Of a stretch of 64,000 bases of DNA, positions 10,923 through 20,482 are shown piece after piece. How positions within the stretch are numbered: the first letter of the stretch is position 1; the number at the start of each line of letters is the position of its first letter. The DNA is from Marinimicrococcus sp033875255 (GTDB lineage Bacteria > Pseudomonadota > Alphaproteobacteria > Geminicoccales > Geminicoccaceae). The translations under genes were made by a program, and so were the position numbers. The stretch lies in the NCBI GenBank assembly GCA_033875255.1, contig JAWZSN010000022.1, forward strand, positions 31,403 to 95,402, given 5' to 3'. Below the pieces are notes generated by a model. The model was not told the origin of the DNA. It made no database searches and saw only the letters and a list, made by a program, of their open reading frames with translations.

Positions 10923-11423
10923 ATGGCCAAGAAACTCGCCTATGCTGCTGGTGACTACATCGTCTACCCCTCGCACGGAGTCGGCCGTATCACCGGGATC
11001 GAGACGCAGAACATCGCGGGCATGGAGCTCGAGATGTATGTGGTGTCGTTCGAGAACGAGCGGCTGATCCTGCGTGTGCCGGTGGACAAGGCAGCGAAAT
11101 CCGGCATGCGCAAGCTCAGCTCCCGCGAGAAGATCCAGTCCGCGCTCGACGCCCTCAAGATCCGCACCCGGCCGCGCCGCAACGTGATGTGGAGCCGCCG
11201 CGCCCAGGAATATGAGGCGAAGATCAACTCCGGTGACCCGGTGGCGATCGCCGAGGTGGTGCGCGAGCTGCATCGCAGCGAGGATGCCGAGCAGTCCTAC
11301 AGCGAGCGACAGATGTACCGCGCCGCTCTCGAGCGCCTCGCCCGCGAGGTCGCGGCAATCGAGAGGATCGACGAGGAGGAGGCCAGCCGCCGCCTCGAGA
11401 AGGTGCTGGTGCAGGCCGCCTGA
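10923..11423 (+). CDS. carD: CarD-family transcriptional regulator (CdnL type)
   Basis: 166 residues. The N-terminal RNA-polymerase interaction domain reads YAAGDYIVYPSHGVGRITGI; the helical C-terminal part contains the RRNVMWSRRAQEYEAKI block. Members of this family bind the polymerase beta subunit and stabilise open complexes, notably at rRNA and growth-related promoters. The ATG at 10923 (MAKKLAY) is preferred over a GTG-type start 18 bases upstream. A strong hairpin terminator follows. Confidence 0.93.
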   Translation: MAKKLAYAAGDYIVYPSHGVGRITGIETQNIAGMELEMYVVSFENERLILRVPVDKAAKSGMRKLSSREKIQSALDALKIRTRPRRNVMWSRRAQEYEAKINSGDPVAIAEVVRELHRSEDAEQSYSERQMYRAALERLAREVAAIERIDEEEASRRLEKVLVQAA

Positions 11424-11447
11424 CCAGGCAGCCTAACGCTGGAGAAG

Positions 11448-11472
11448 AAAGGGAGCCCCTGGGCTCCCTTTT
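11448..11472. terminator. Rho-independent terminator shared by carD and gshB
   Basis: A perfect 11-bp stem: AAAGGGAGCCC (11448-11458) pairs with GGGCTCCCTTT (11461-11471) across a two-base centre (effective loop of four). It ends in TTTT on the plus strand and starts with AAA, giving a U-run on both strands. It sits between the convergent ends of carD and gshB, so it can serve both. Confidence 0.85.
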
Positions 11473-11506
11473 CTCGTCTCGGGGCCTCAGGTCTCGTTCC
11501 GGGGCC

Positions 11507-12475
11507 TCAGGTCGGCAGGGCGTGCTGCGGCCCGGCTGCCACCTTCTGCTCGATCACGTCCCAGATCTGCCCCTCGAGGCAGGTGCCGTCGAACCGGTCG
11601 ATCTCCTGGATGCCGGTGGGCGAGGTGACGTTGATCTCGGTGAGATAGTCGCCGATCACGTCGATGCCCACGAAGATCAGCCCGCGCTCTCTGAGCGCCG
11701 GCCCGATCGCCTCGCAGATCTCCTGCTCGCGCCGCGTCAGGGTCGTCTTCTCGGCGCGGCCGCCGACATGGAGGTTGGCGCGGGTCTCGTGCTGGGCCGG
11801 CACCCGGTTGACCGCTCCTGCGGGCTTGCCGTCGATCAGGATGATGCGCTTGTCGCCCTTGCGGATCTCCGGCAAATAGCGCTGCACCATCAAGGGCTCG
11901 TTCAAAAAGCTCTGGAAGAGCTCGATCAGGCTGCCGAGATTGGTGTCCTCGGGCCGCAGATGGAACACCCCCGCCCCGCCATTGCCGTAGACCGGCTTGA
12001 CGATCACATGGCCATGCTCGCGCCGGAACGCCTTGATCTCGTCGAGATCGTAAGTGATCAGCGTCGGCGGCATCAGGTCGGCGAACTGGGTGACGAAGAG
12101 CTTTTCCGGGGCGTTGCGCACATGGTGCGGGTCGTTGACCACCAGCGTCTCGGGGTGAATCCGGTCAAGGAGGTGGGTGGCCGAGATGTAGGCCAGGTTG
12201 AACGGCGGGTCCTGCCGCATCAGCACCACGTCGACGGCCGCGAGATCGATGGTCTCGAAGTCCCCGAAGCTCACATGGCTGCCCTTCTCGCGGCGCACCT
12301 GGAAAGGCCGCGCCTTGGCCACGATTCGGCCATAGCGATAGGACAGATGGCGGGGGAGGTAGTGGTAGAGCCCGTGACCGCGCCGCTGCGCCTCGAGGGC
12401 GAGGGCGAAACTGCTGTCGCCGTCGATGTCGACGGTCTCGAGCGGGTCCATCTGGATGGCGACGGCAAGCGACAT
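11507..12475 (-). CDS. gshB: Glutathione synthetase
   Basis: 322 residues, close to the family length. An ATP-grasp ligase joining gamma-glutamylcysteine and glycine. Typical blocks: MRQDPPFNLAYISAT, VVNDPHHVRNAPEKLF, VKPVYGNGGAGVFHL and EINVTSPTGIQEID. The start at 12475 (MSLAVAIQMDPLETV) matches where the family begins; open sequence continues upstream but is not conserved-looking. It is divergent from the HIT gene at 12595. Confidence 0.95.
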   Translation of the reverse strand: MSLAVAIQMDPLETVDIDGDSSFALALEAQRRGHGLYHYLPRHLSYRYGRIVAKARPFQVRREKGSHVSFGDFETIDLAAVDVVLMRQDPPFNLAYISATHLLDRIHPETLVVNDPHHVRNAPEKLFVTQFADLMPPTLITYDLDEIKAFRREHGHVIVKPVYGNGGAGVFHLRPEDTNLGSLIELFQSFLNEPLMVQRYLPEIRKGDKRIILIDGKPAGAVNRVPAQHETRANLHVGGRAEKTTLTRREQEICEAIGPALRERGLIFVGIDVIGDYLTEINVTSPTGIQEIDRFDGTCLEGQIWDVIEQKVAAGPQHALPT

Positions 12476-12594
12476 GGCTACCCCAACTGGCTGGTCCACG
12501 CCGCTCGGTGTGTGGCAGCCGGGCGACCGCTTGACAAGGGCCCGCTGCGCGGCCCTTCCTCCCACCAGCACGCGCTTCGCCAGGAGGGCCGCCG

Positions 12595-12963
12595 ATGAGC
12601 TACGACCCCGATAACATCTTCGCCCGCATCCTGCGCGGCGAGCTGCCCTGCAAGAAGGTCTACGAGGACGAGCACGCGCTGGCTTTCCACGACATCAACC
12701 CGCAGGCGCCGCTCCATGTTCTGGTGATTCCCAAAGGGGCCTACGTGTCGATGGCGGATTTCGGCGCCAAGGCCACGCCCGAGGAGCTCGCCGGCTTCTT
12801 CCGGGCGGTGGCGAAGACCGCCGAGATCCTGGGCGTGGTCGAGAACGGCTACCGCTTCCTGGGCAATGTCGGGGCGGACGCCAACCAGGAGGTGCCGCAC
12901 TTCCACGTCCATATCTTCGCCGGCGGCCCGCTCGGGCCGATGATCCAGGCGAGGCGCCGCTAG
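12595..12963 (+). CDS. HIT-family nucleotide hydrolase (HinT type)
   Basis: 122 residues. The histidine triad is VPHFHVHIF near residues 100-108, and the N-terminus (DNIFARILRGELPCKKVYED) is that of the HinT branch, which hydrolyses purine phosphoramidates and acyl-adenylates. CAGGAGGG ribosome site at 12581-12588 supports the ATG. Divergent from gshB. Confidence 0.93.
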   Translation: MSYDPDNIFARILRGELPCKKVYEDEHALAFHDINPQAPLHVLVIPKGAYVSMADFGAKATPEELAGFFRAVAKTAEILGVVENGYRFLGNVGADANQEVPHFHVHIFAGGPLGPMIQARRR

Positions 12964-13159
12964 TCCGGCGCCCGGGCGGCGGGCGCAGACGGCGCATTGC
13001 CTCGTGCGGTGGCAGCAGATCCGGGTCGGCGGCCCGATCAGGGTCGCCCCCGAGCGGCAGGCGCCCGCCGCTGCCCGAGAGCAGTGCTCCCAAGCGGCCG
13101 AAGGCCAGCATCGCGCCCCACGGTCGCCGGAAGATCGCGACAGGCTGAACGGACCCGTC

Positions 13160-13927
13160 CTAGACGCGAATGGTCTGGCTCCGGGCTGTCACGGTCTGCA
13201 GCCGGTTGTTGGCGAAAGCCAGGGCGAAGCTGTCGATCGGCGCCGTGTCGTTTTCCTGAAGCTCCACCTTCAGGCGACTGCCGCACAACATCGCGCTTTT
13301 CAGACATGCGGGCTGGCCAGCCAGCCAGGCGTTTCCGGTGACGGCCTGGAATTTCTGCTGCAGCTCGACGCGATACTGGCGGCCGTCCTGTCTTTCCCAT
13401 TCCCAAGCGCCTGCGACCCGGGCCGGCACGATCCATTTATAGACGGTCGTGCCGCTCAGCCTGAGCGCATCGTCGGCCTTCCAGTCACCCATGGCGAAGG
13501 CATGGGAGACAATGCGGGCGCCCGGGCGGAGCTGGGCCAGAAGTCGCGGCCGCAGGTCCACATTGACCGATTCCAGCAAATAGAGCGTAACAACGGTGGC
13601 CTCGCTGAAATCGGCCGCGAATATGTCGTCTTCCACGAAATCCACGAGACACTCGACGCCCGCCCAGCCGGCCTGCTCCATGGCGTCCGCGATCCGCAGC
13701 GGGTCTATCTCGATGCCGACGCATCGTGTGCCGCGGTCCCTCGCAGCAGCGATCACGATGCGCCCGTCGCCCGAGCCGAGGTCATAGAGAACGTCTTTCG
13801 AGCCGACCCCCGCCAGGGTCAGCATGGCCTCTACGACGTCCTCCTCGCTAGGCACAAAAGGCACGGCCAGGAACATGTCGGGCGCAAGAGCATAGTTATC
13901 GATATCGTCCCGCAGCTCACTAAACAA
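13160..13927 (-). CDS. SAM-dependent methyltransferase, class I
   Basis: 255 residues. SAM-binding motif I is LYDLGSGDGRIVIAAA at about residues 47-62, followed by an acidic residue ending strand 2 (CVGIEIDP) and a motif IV-like segment (VVTLYLLESVN). The arrangement resembles the small DOT1/FAM173-like lysine methyltransferase group, but the substrate cannot be deduced. The C-terminal 100 residues are not a part I recognise. Single gene with 196 bases free downstream and 271 bases upstream. Confidence 0.75.
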   Translation of the reverse strand: MFSELRDDIDNYALAPDMFLAVPFVPSEEDVVEAMLTLAGVGSKDVLYDLGSGDGRIVIAAARDRGTRCVGIEIDPLRIADAMEQAGWAGVECLVDFVEDDIFAADFSEATVVTLYLLESVNVDLRPRLLAQLRPGARIVSHAFAMGDWKADDALRLSGTTVYKWIVPARVAGAWEWERQDGRQYRVELQQKFQAVTGNAWLAGQPACLKSAMLCGSRLKVELQENDTAPIDSFALAFANNRLQTVTARSQTIRV

Positions 13928-14198
13928 TGACAGCGTCCATGTTGGTGAAGTAAGTCAGGGGTATTGTTCTTCAGCGCGTAGCGGGTGGCTTCATGGGAAG
14001 GTACCGCCTGAGGAGGTGGTTGTATTCCTTCTCCATGGGATAAGTACGCCAGTACTACGATGCCGATAGCAGTGATATCAGCTGTCTGCTCCGGCGCCAA
14101 GCGGGCGCCTCCGCGACATGTGGCCGAGGCGTGACTTCGCCACCGCCGGCGCGCCCACGCAGGAAAAAGCCGTGTGCAGCGCTGTGCGCCGCTGCCCT

Positions 14199-14666
14199 TC
14201 AGGCGATGGCGCGGGCGAGGGCCGGGAGGACGCGGCGGAGCCACAGCAGGCCCGTCGCGCAGCCGATCACGATACCCGAAGCGTTGGCCACGAGGTCGGC
14301 CGGATCGAACATGCGGCCCGGCACGAAGAGCTGGCACGTCTCGAACAGGGCCGAGAGCAGGAAGGTGAGCGCCGAAATGCCCAGCATGGCGCGCGGCCCG
14401 GTGGCGAAGCTGGCGGCTGCCAGCGTCACCAGCCCGAAACCCAGGGCGTGGGCGAGCTTGTCGTCGACGCTCGCAGGCAGGCCCGGGTCCGGGCTCAGCA
14501 TGCCGAAGGCGACGACGAGCCAGCCCAGGCACCACAGGCCGAGCAGAAGCCGGCGCGGCGGATTGAGAAGCAAACGGCGCAAGCGATCTCTCCAGACGAC
14601 AGGTCGACGCGACCATAGCCCCTGACCGGCCGTTCGCAAATGAAACACGAGACAGGAAAGATGCAC
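14199..14666 (-). CDS. VanZ-like integral membrane protein
   Basis: About 155 residues with four hydrophobic segments; DDKLAHALGFG and FETCQLFVPGR...DPADLVANASG are VanZ-domain hallmarks. Role unknown; the founder confers low teicoplanin resistance. The start is uncertain: GTG at 14666 abuts the stop of the upstream nucleotidase gene (14667-14669), suggesting translational coupling, but a shorter protein starting about 20 residues in would cover the domain equally well. Confidence 0.75.
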   Translation of the reverse strand: MHLSCLVFHLRTAGQGLWSRRPVVWRDRLRRLLLNPPRRLLLGLWCLGWLVVAFGMLSPDPGLPASVDDKLAHALGFGLVTLAAASFATGPRAMLGISALTFLLSALFETCQLFVPGRMFDPADLVANASGIVIGCATGLLWLRRVLPALARAIA

Positions 14667-16178
14667 CTAACGGCGCAGCTCGAGACGTCCCTCCACCCGG
14701 GGGGATACCTCGCCCGCTGACCCCAGCCACTCCGCCACCTGGCTCGCCATCAGCCGGGCGGCCTGCGGGTCGATCAGGTTGCGGGCGGCCGCGAAGACCT
14801 CGTAGCCGTCGCCGCCGCGCGCCATGAAGTCGTTGGTGGCGAGGCTGTAGGTGGCGCTCGGGTCGAGATTGACGCCGCCGATCCTCACCGAGGTAACGCG
14901 GCTGCCGGCCGGACGGTCGAGTTCGGCGGTGACTGTCATGCCGGAGACCTGCGGAAAGCGGCCCGCGCCGTCCTCGACCCGCGAGAGACCGTTCTCCAGC
15001 GCGGTGACGATATCCGCCCCGCTCACCTCGAGCTTCACCGTCTTGTTGCCGAACGGCAGCTCGCTTTGGACGTCGCGGCGGGTCAGCACGGTGCCGGCCT
15101 CGTAGAGCCGGTCGCCGCGGATGCCGCCGCCATTGGTGATGGCGACGTCCGCGCCCACCGCCGTGCGCATCGCGTCGGCGATCAGGTTGCCGATTGCCGT
15201 CTCCTCGCTGCGCACCGCGGCGCGCCGGCTGTCGAGCGGGGTGAGGGTGGTGCCGGCAACCTTGTCGAGCTCGCCCGAGAGCCGCTCCTCGTAGGCCGCC
15301 ACCAGCTTGACCCCCTCGGGATGCGGCGCATAGGCGGCGCTGTCCAGCGTGCGGAACGAGGGACGCCAGGTCACCCGGCTCTTGCCGTCCTTCTCGGTGC
15401 GCTCGAGCACGAGATCCATGGCGCCCACATACTCGGCCTGCGAGCCGCTCTCCATCATCGCCGTGCGACCGTTGTAGAGCAGCCGCAAATCGTGGTCGTG
15501 GCCGGTCAGGATGATGTCGGCCACGCCCTCATCAAACATCGCGAAGTCTTCCTCGCGGCCGGTGTGGGTGACTGCCAGCACGAGATCGGCACCTTGGCCC
15601 CTGAGTTCCTGGGCCATCGCCCGCGCCGTCTCAAGGACCGGCGCGAAGCTGTACCCGCCGGGGCTTGACGCGGTGAGGGTGGCCGGGGTCGTGATACCGA
15701 AGAAGCCCAGCCGGAAGCCGCTCACCTCGAGCATCAGGCTCCGCTCGGTGCCGGGCATGGGCTCGCCGGACCCGCTGGCGATGTTGGTGCCAAGCACCGG
15801 AAAGCGCGCCTCGGCAATCCGCTGGCGGGCGACCTCGGGGCCGAAGTCGAACTCGTGATTGCCCACCACCATCACGTCGAGCGGCACCCGGTTCATGAGC
15901 TCGATCATGTGGGCGCCCTTATCGAAGCCCGAGAGCAGGGAGGGCGAAAGCATATCGCCCGAATGGACGAGGAGCACCTCCTGGCTGGCGGCATCCTCCT
16001 CCTCGAGGATTGTCATGAAGCGGGCGAAGCCGCCGCGCCCCTGCTGCTCCTCCATACGGTCCCAGTCGTTGACCTGGAGGATGGTGAGGCGCACGGGCTC
16101 TGCCGCAGCCGGCCCCACAAAGGCCGCCACGAGAAGGCCCAGCGCCGCCGAGGCCAGGATCTGCCTGCCGATCCGCAT
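14667..16178 (-). CDS. Secreted 5'-nucleotidase / metallophosphatase
   Basis: 503 residues with a signal peptide (MRIGRQILASAALGLLVAAF, cleaved near AAA). The N-terminal metallophosphatase domain shows the Asn-Asp and GNHEFDFG blocks, HSGDM and LTGHDHD metal ligands; the first block is LQVNDWD where family members usually have NDxH, so one metal-binding His appears replaced. The C-terminal substrate domain has ITNGGGIRGD and LATNDFMARGGDGY. It probably frees nucleosides and phosphate in the periplasm. The start at 16178 fits the signal peptide. Confidence 0.9.
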   Translation of the reverse strand: MRIGRQILASAALGLLVAAFVGPAAAEPVRLTILQVNDWDRMEEQQGRGGFARFMTILEEEDAASQEVLLVHSGDMLSPSLLSGFDKGAHMIELMNRVPLDVMVVGNHEFDFGPEVARQRIAEARFPVLGTNIASGSGEPMPGTERSLMLEVSGFRLGFFGITTPATLTASSPGGYSFAPVLETARAMAQELRGQGADLVLAVTHTGREEDFAMFDEGVADIILTGHDHDLRLLYNGRTAMMESGSQAEYVGAMDLVLERTEKDGKSRVTWRPSFRTLDSAAYAPHPEGVKLVAAYEERLSGELDKVAGTTLTPLDSRRAAVRSEETAIGNLIADAMRTAVGADVAITNGGGIRGDRLYEAGTVLTRRDVQSELPFGNKTVKLEVSGADIVTALENGLSRVEDGAGRFPQVSGMTVTAELDRPAGSRVTSVRIGGVNLDPSATYSLATNDFMARGGDGYEVFAAARNLIDPQAARLMASQVAEWLGSAGEVSPRVEGRLELRR

Positions 16179-16311
16179 GTCCAGCGTCTCCCCGATCTGC
16201 GCCGGCACGCGCACGATGCCTCCGGCGCGCATCCTGGCAATGCTCGCCCAGGTGCTGCGCCACGTCCAGCTTGCAGCGAGCGAAGGGGCGCCGGAGGGCG
16301 CGCGAGAAGCA

Positions 16312-16345
16312 AGAAGCCGCTGGCGCCCGTACGCCAGCGGCTTCT
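16312..16345 (-). terminator. Terminator hairpin downstream of bfr
   Basis: A perfect 14-bp stem: AGAAGCCGCTGGCG (16312-16325) with CGCCAGCGGCTTCT (16332-16345), loop of six. On the minus strand it is followed by a short pyrimidine-rich TTGCTTCTC stretch. It lies 54 bases past the bfr stop. Confidence 0.7.
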
Positions 16346-16398
16346 CCTAAGCCTGAAGTGGCGCCTCCGTCAGGGAGCGGGGGCGCCGGGCGGCCAGC

Positions 16399-16872
16399 TC
16401 AGATCTGCGACTGGGCGAAGTTCTCGATGCCAATCGTGTTGATCAGCTCGAGCTCGGCCTTGGCATGATCCTGGTGCTCTTCCTCGTCCTCGAGGATCTC
16501 GATGAAGAGGTCGCGGGTGACATAGTCGTGCGCCCGCTCGGCCACCTGGATGGCGTTGCGGTAGTGGGCGATGCCCTCGAGCTCGAGCCGGAGGTCGCAC
16601 TCGATGACCTCCTTGAGGTCCTCGCCGATATAGAGCTTGCCGAGGTCCTGGAGGTTGGGCAGGCCGCCCAGCAGCAGGATCCGCTGGATCAGGCGGTCCG
16701 CGTGCTTCATCTCCTCGATGGACTCCTCGTACTCCTCCTTGCCGCGCTTCTTGAAGCCCCAGTGCTCGAGCATCCGGGCGTGGAGGAAGTATTGGTTGAT
16801 GGCGGTCAGCTCGCCCTTGAGGGCGGTGTTGAGCGCCTGGATCACGTCCGTGTTGCCGATGATGCCCTGCAT
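16399..16872 (-). CDS. bfr: Bacterioferritin
   Basis: 157 residues, full length. A 24-mer iron store with haem between subunits. All ferroxidase ligands are visible: Glu21, Glu54, His57, Glu97, Glu130 and His133, and the haem ligand is Met55 (all offset by three from the E. coli numbering). Single gene with its own terminator. Upstream a TATGCT (16916-16911 on the minus strand) could be a -10, without a convincing -35; no clear Fur or Irr box was found. Confidence 0.96.
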   Translation of the reverse strand: MQGIIGNTDVIQALNTALKGELTAINQYFLHARMLEHWGFKKRGKEEYEESIEEMKHADRLIQRILLLGGLPNLQDLGKLYIGEDLKEVIECDLRLELEGIAHYRNAIQVAERAHDYVTRDLFIEILEDEEEHQDHAKAELELINTIGIENFAQSQI

Positions 16873-17068
16873 CGATGCTCCCTCGTGCGCGCCATGGACA
16901 AGTCACCTGTAGCATAATGCGCCTGTTGCGCGCCGGCCATGGCAATCGGATCACGGTGCGGCGCGGGACTAGGCAAAGCTCGTCACGCCGTTATCATCAA
17001 TCGGTCGCAAAAACACGAAACAAGCGGCCTATAGCCGCGGCGACGGCCTCTGGGAGGATTGCTGCGCA

Positions 17069-18166
17069 GTGGCATTCGTGGAGATCGACCGGCTGAGCGC
17101 CGGCTATGGCGGCACGCTGGTGCTGGAGGCGGTGAGCCTCTCGGTAGAGCCCGGCGAGTTCGTGGCGCTGCTCGGCAGCTCGGGTTGCGGCAAGACCACG
17201 CTCTTGCGCGCCATCGCCGGCTTCGTCCCGGTCAGTGCGGGCCGCATCGCCATAGCCGGCCGCGACGTGACGCGGCTGCCGCCGGAGCGTCGCGAGGCCG
17301 CTCTGGTCTTCCAGTCCTATGCCTTGTGGCCGCACATGACGGCCTTCCAGAACGTCGCCTACGGCCTTCGGCTGCGCGGCTGGACCAAGGCGCGGCTCGC
17401 GGCGCGGGTCGAGGAGATGCTGGCCCTGGTCAAGCTCGAGGGGCTGGGGCGGCGCAACGTCACCGAGCTTTCCGGCGGTCAGCGGCAGCGGGTGGCGCTG
17501 GCGCGGGCGCTCGCCATCGAGCCGGCGTTGCTGCTGCTCGACGAGCCGCTCTCCAACCTCGACGCGCGCATCCGCCTCGAGCTGCGCCACGAGATCCGTC
17601 AGCTCCAGCGGCGGCTGGGGATCACCGCCGTCCACGTCACCCATGACCGCGAGGAGGCCATGGTGATGGCCGACCGGATCGTGGTTCTCGACGGTGGCCG
17701 GATCGAGCAGGCCGGCAGCCCCCAGGAGCTCTACCACCGCCCGGCCTCGCCCTTCGTGGCGAGCTTCATGGGGGCGGACAACGTGATGAAGCTGCAGCTC
17801 GCCCTCGAGGAGGGGGCGGTGCGCGTCGCGGCCGGTGCCGACCACGGCGCCGCACGGCTGAAGCTGGGGCCCGACGGGGTGCATCTGGCGGAGCCGCGCG
17901 ACGGCGCCTGCCGCGCCCATTTTCGCAGCCAGCTGGCGAGCCTCGCTGCACCCGATGCCGAGCCCGCCGACGCGCTGTTGTTGCGCGGGCGGATCGTCCA
18001 GGCCGCCTATCTGGGCGGGGGCTGGCGCTACGGCGTCGCGGTGGGCGGCACGCAATACATGGTCGATCACGCGGAGAGGCTGGCCGAGGGCGAGGCGGTG
18101 GGCATCGCCGTTCCCGCCGCGGCTCTTCACCTCTTCCCGCAGCCTGAAGGAGCAAGCGAGCGATGA
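17069..18166 (+). CDS. ABC importer ATPase 1 (PotA/FbpC-like)
   Basis: 365 residues. Walker A GSSGCGKTT, signature LSGGQRQRVALARAL, Walker B LLLLDEPLSNLDA and H-loop THD are all intact; the C-terminal 130 residues form a regulatory OB/TOBE region. GTG start at 17069 with GGGAGG 12 bases upstream. It opens a ten-gene run and overlaps the next gene (ATGA at 18163). By position I assign it to the importer with binding protein 1 and the two last permeases; that pairing is inference. Confidence 0.9.
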   Translation: MAFVEIDRLSAGYGGTLVLEAVSLSVEPGEFVALLGSSGCGKTTLLRAIAGFVPVSAGRIAIAGRDVTRLPPERREAALVFQSYALWPHMTAFQNVAYGLRLRGWTKARLAARVEEMLALVKLEGLGRRNVTELSGGQRQRVALARALAIEPALLLLDEPLSNLDARIRLELRHEIRQLQRRLGITAVHVTHDREEAMVMADRIVVLDGGRIEQAGSPQELYHRPASPFVASFMGADNVMKLQLALEEGAVRVAAGADHGAARLKLGPDGVHLAEPRDGACRAHFRSQLASLAAPDAEPADALLLRGRIVQAAYLGGGWRYGVAVGGTQYMVDHAERLAEGEAVGIAVPAAALHLFPQPEGASER

Positions 18167-19317
18167 ACCGGCGACTTCTGCTCGGCGTGGCGGCAGCCCT
18201 GCCGCTGATGATGGGGGCGGGGAGCGGCAAGGCTTCGGCCGAGACGGTCCTCAACGTGCTGACCGCGGGCGACCAGAACATGGTCGACTATGTCAACGAG
18301 TTCCTGGCGCCGCGCTTCGAGAAGATGCACCCGGACGTCAAGGTGCGCGCCGCCGGCACCGGGCCCGGCGATTCCGGCTCGCAGAAGATCTACGAGAAGC
18401 TCGACGCCCAGGCCAAGGCCGGGGCCGGCTCCTGGGACGTCGACGTCGCCGTGGTGCATCAGCGGATGGCCGGGCAGATGGTCAAGGAAGACCTGCTGGC
18501 CGACTATCGCGGCCAGATCGAGACCGGCGACCTGGTCTCCCGCGACACCGCTGAGAACGCGCTGGGCCAGGATGTCGGCGGCTATGTCATGCCGATGTTC
18601 CACAGCCAGATCGCGATCGCCTACAACCCGGCGCTGGTCGAGGATCCGCCCAAGACCTTCGACGAGCTGGCGGCCTGGGTGAAGGAGAACCCCAAGGCGT
18701 TCGGCTATAACGGTATCAAGGGCGGCATGAGCGGCGTCGGCTTCGTGATGGCCTGGGTCGCGGCGCATGGCGACTTCGCCGGCAAGCTCGAGAAGGGTCC
18801 CTACGATCCGGCGATGAAGCCGGCGCTCGAGAAGGCGCTGTCGGGCCTCAAGGACTTCAACGAGCATGTCACCATGACCCCCGGCAATGCCGGCACGCTC
18901 GACGCGCTCAATCGCGGCGAGATCGTGATGGGACCGGCCTGGGTCGACATGTTCTACACCTGGCAGGCCGACGGAAGGCTCAACCCCGACCTGAAGCTCA
19001 CCCTGATCGGCCCGGGCCTGCCCGGCCAGCCGATGTATTACGTCGTACCGGCCAAGGCGGCGCACGAGGATCTCGCCCGCGACTTCGTGGCGCTCGCCAC
19101 CAGCCCCGAGGTCCAGGCCGAGGGGATCGTCAAGAAGTTCAACTGGTATCCGGGCATCGACGCCCAGCACGTCCGCCCGAAGCTCGACGAGGCGACCTGG
19201 CAGAAGCTCTTCGCCCAGGTCAGCCCCGAGGAGCTTGCCGAGCGCGGCCGGCCGTTCCCGCTGACCCAGTATTTCAGCGACATCCTCGAGGCCTACGAAC
19301 GTACCGTCACCAACTGA
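18163..19317 (+). CDS. ABC importer periplasmic binding protein 1 (PotD/Fbp-like)
   Basis: 384 residues with a signal peptide cleaved near ASA (residue 26). The mature part (ETVLNVLTAGDQNMVDYVNE...) is a cluster-type extracellular solute-binding protein. It resembles polyamine/iron/thiamine-type binders rather than sugar binders, but the ligand cannot be stated. It overlaps the ATPase 1 gene upstream; 73 bases separate it from ATPase 2. Confidence 0.85.
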   Translation: MNRRLLLGVAAALPLMMGAGSGKASAETVLNVLTAGDQNMVDYVNEFLAPRFEKMHPDVKVRAAGTGPGDSGSQKIYEKLDAQAKAGAGSWDVDVAVVHQRMAGQMVKEDLLADYRGQIETGDLVSRDTAENALGQDVGGYVMPMFHSQIAIAYNPALVEDPPKTFDELAAWVKENPKAFGYNGIKGGMSGVGFVMAWVAAHGDFAGKLEKGPYDPAMKPALEKALSGLKDFNEHVTMTPGNAGTLDALNRGEIVMGPAWVDMFYTWQADGRLNPDLKLTLIGPGLPGQPMYYVVPAKAAHEDLARDFVALATSPEVQAEGIVKKFNWYPGIDAQHVRPKLDEATWQKLFAQVSPEELAERGRPFPLTQYFSDILEAYERTVTN

Positions 19318-19390
19318 CGGCGGCCGGACCCGGCGGTGCTTCTGCCCGCCGCCGGGCGCCGGGACCCGCCGGTTGCCAAGCGAGGGCCAT

Positions 19391-20482
19391 GTGCCGGAGA
19401 TTCTCGTCGAGGGGCTGAGCAAGAGCTGGGGCGGCACGGCCGCGGTCGATGCCGTCGACTTTCGCGTGCCGGACGGCTCATTCACCGTGCTGCTCGGCCC
19501 CTCGGGCTGCGGCAAGTCGACCACGCTGCGGCTGATCGCCGGCCTCGATACCGCCTCGGGCGGGCGCGTCTCGATCGACGGGCGCGACGTCACGCACCTG
19601 CCGCCGCCGCGCCGCGCCCTTTCCATGGTGTTCCAGAACTACGCGCTGTTCCCGCACCTGAACGTGGCCGAGAACATCCTCTTCGGCCTCAAGGTACGGC
19701 GCGTGCCGGCCGCCGAGCGGCGCCGGCGCCTCGAGGAGGCGGCTGCGCTCCTGGGCCTCGCGCCCTATCTCGACCGCAAGCCGGGCCAGCTCTCGGGTGG
19801 CCAGCAGCAGCGCGTGGCGCTGGGTCGGGCGATCGTGGCGCAAAGCGGCGTGTGCCTGATGGACGAGCCGCTCTCCAATCTCGACGCCAAGCTCAGGAAC
19901 GAGATGCGCCGCGAGATCCGCGAGCTGCAGCAGCGGCTGGCGATGACGATGATCTACGTCACCCACGACCAGGCCGAGGCCATGAGCATGGCCGACCAGG
20001 TGATCGTGATGAACGGCGGCCGGATCGAGCAGGCGGCGGCACCCGCCGAGCTCTACACGCGGCCGGCCACGCGGTTCGTCGCCGGCTTCATCGGCACGCC
20101 GCCCATGAACCTGCTGGAGCTTGCCGACGGGCCGGACGGCCCGGCCATCCGCGACGTGGCGGTGGGCCGGCAGGCAAGCGGGCTGCTGCTCGGTATCCGC
20201 CCGGAATGCATCGCCCTGGGCAAGGGGGAGGGCGTGCCGGCCACCGTCGAGGCCAGCGAATATCTCGGTGCCGACACGATCCTGGCCTGCCGCATCGGCG
20301 GGCAGCCGGTGACCGTGCGGGCGCCAGGCGCCCTGGAGCTTGCCGCCGGTGCGCCGGTGCGCCTGCGCTGGCCCGCCGGGGCCGAGCACGTTTTCGACGC
20401 GAAGACCGGCCTGCGGCGGGACGATGCCGGCGCCGGGGCACGAGTGACAGGGGAAAGCACGATCCATGCTCAAGCGACTTAA
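19391..20482 (+). CDS. ABC importer ATPase 2 (UgpC/MalK-like)
   Basis: 363 residues. Walker A GPSGCGKSTT, signature LSGGQQQRVALGRAI, Walker B CLMDEPLSNLDAK, H-loop THD; the C-terminal TOBE domain contains LGIRPECI as in UgpC/MalK. The GTG at 19391 is chosen for the GCGAGGG site just upstream and the family-like N-terminus (VPEILVEGLSKSWGG). Its end overlaps the start of binding protein 2 by 17 bases. Confidence 0.9.
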   Translation: MPEILVEGLSKSWGGTAAVDAVDFRVPDGSFTVLLGPSGCGKSTTLRLIAGLDTASGGRVSIDGRDVTHLPPPRRALSMVFQNYALFPHLNVAENILFGLKVRRVPAAERRRRLEEAAALLGLAPYLDRKPGQLSGGQQQRVALGRAIVAQSGVCLMDEPLSNLDAKLRNEMRREIRELQQRLAMTMIYVTHDQAEAMSMADQVIVMNGGRIEQAAAPAELYTRPATRFVAGFIGTPPMNLLELADGPDGPAIRDVAVGRQASGLLLGIRPECIALGKGEGVPATVEASEYLGADTILACRIGGQPVTVRAPGALELAAGAPVRLRWPAGAEHVFDAKTGLRRDDAGAGARVTGESTIHAQAT

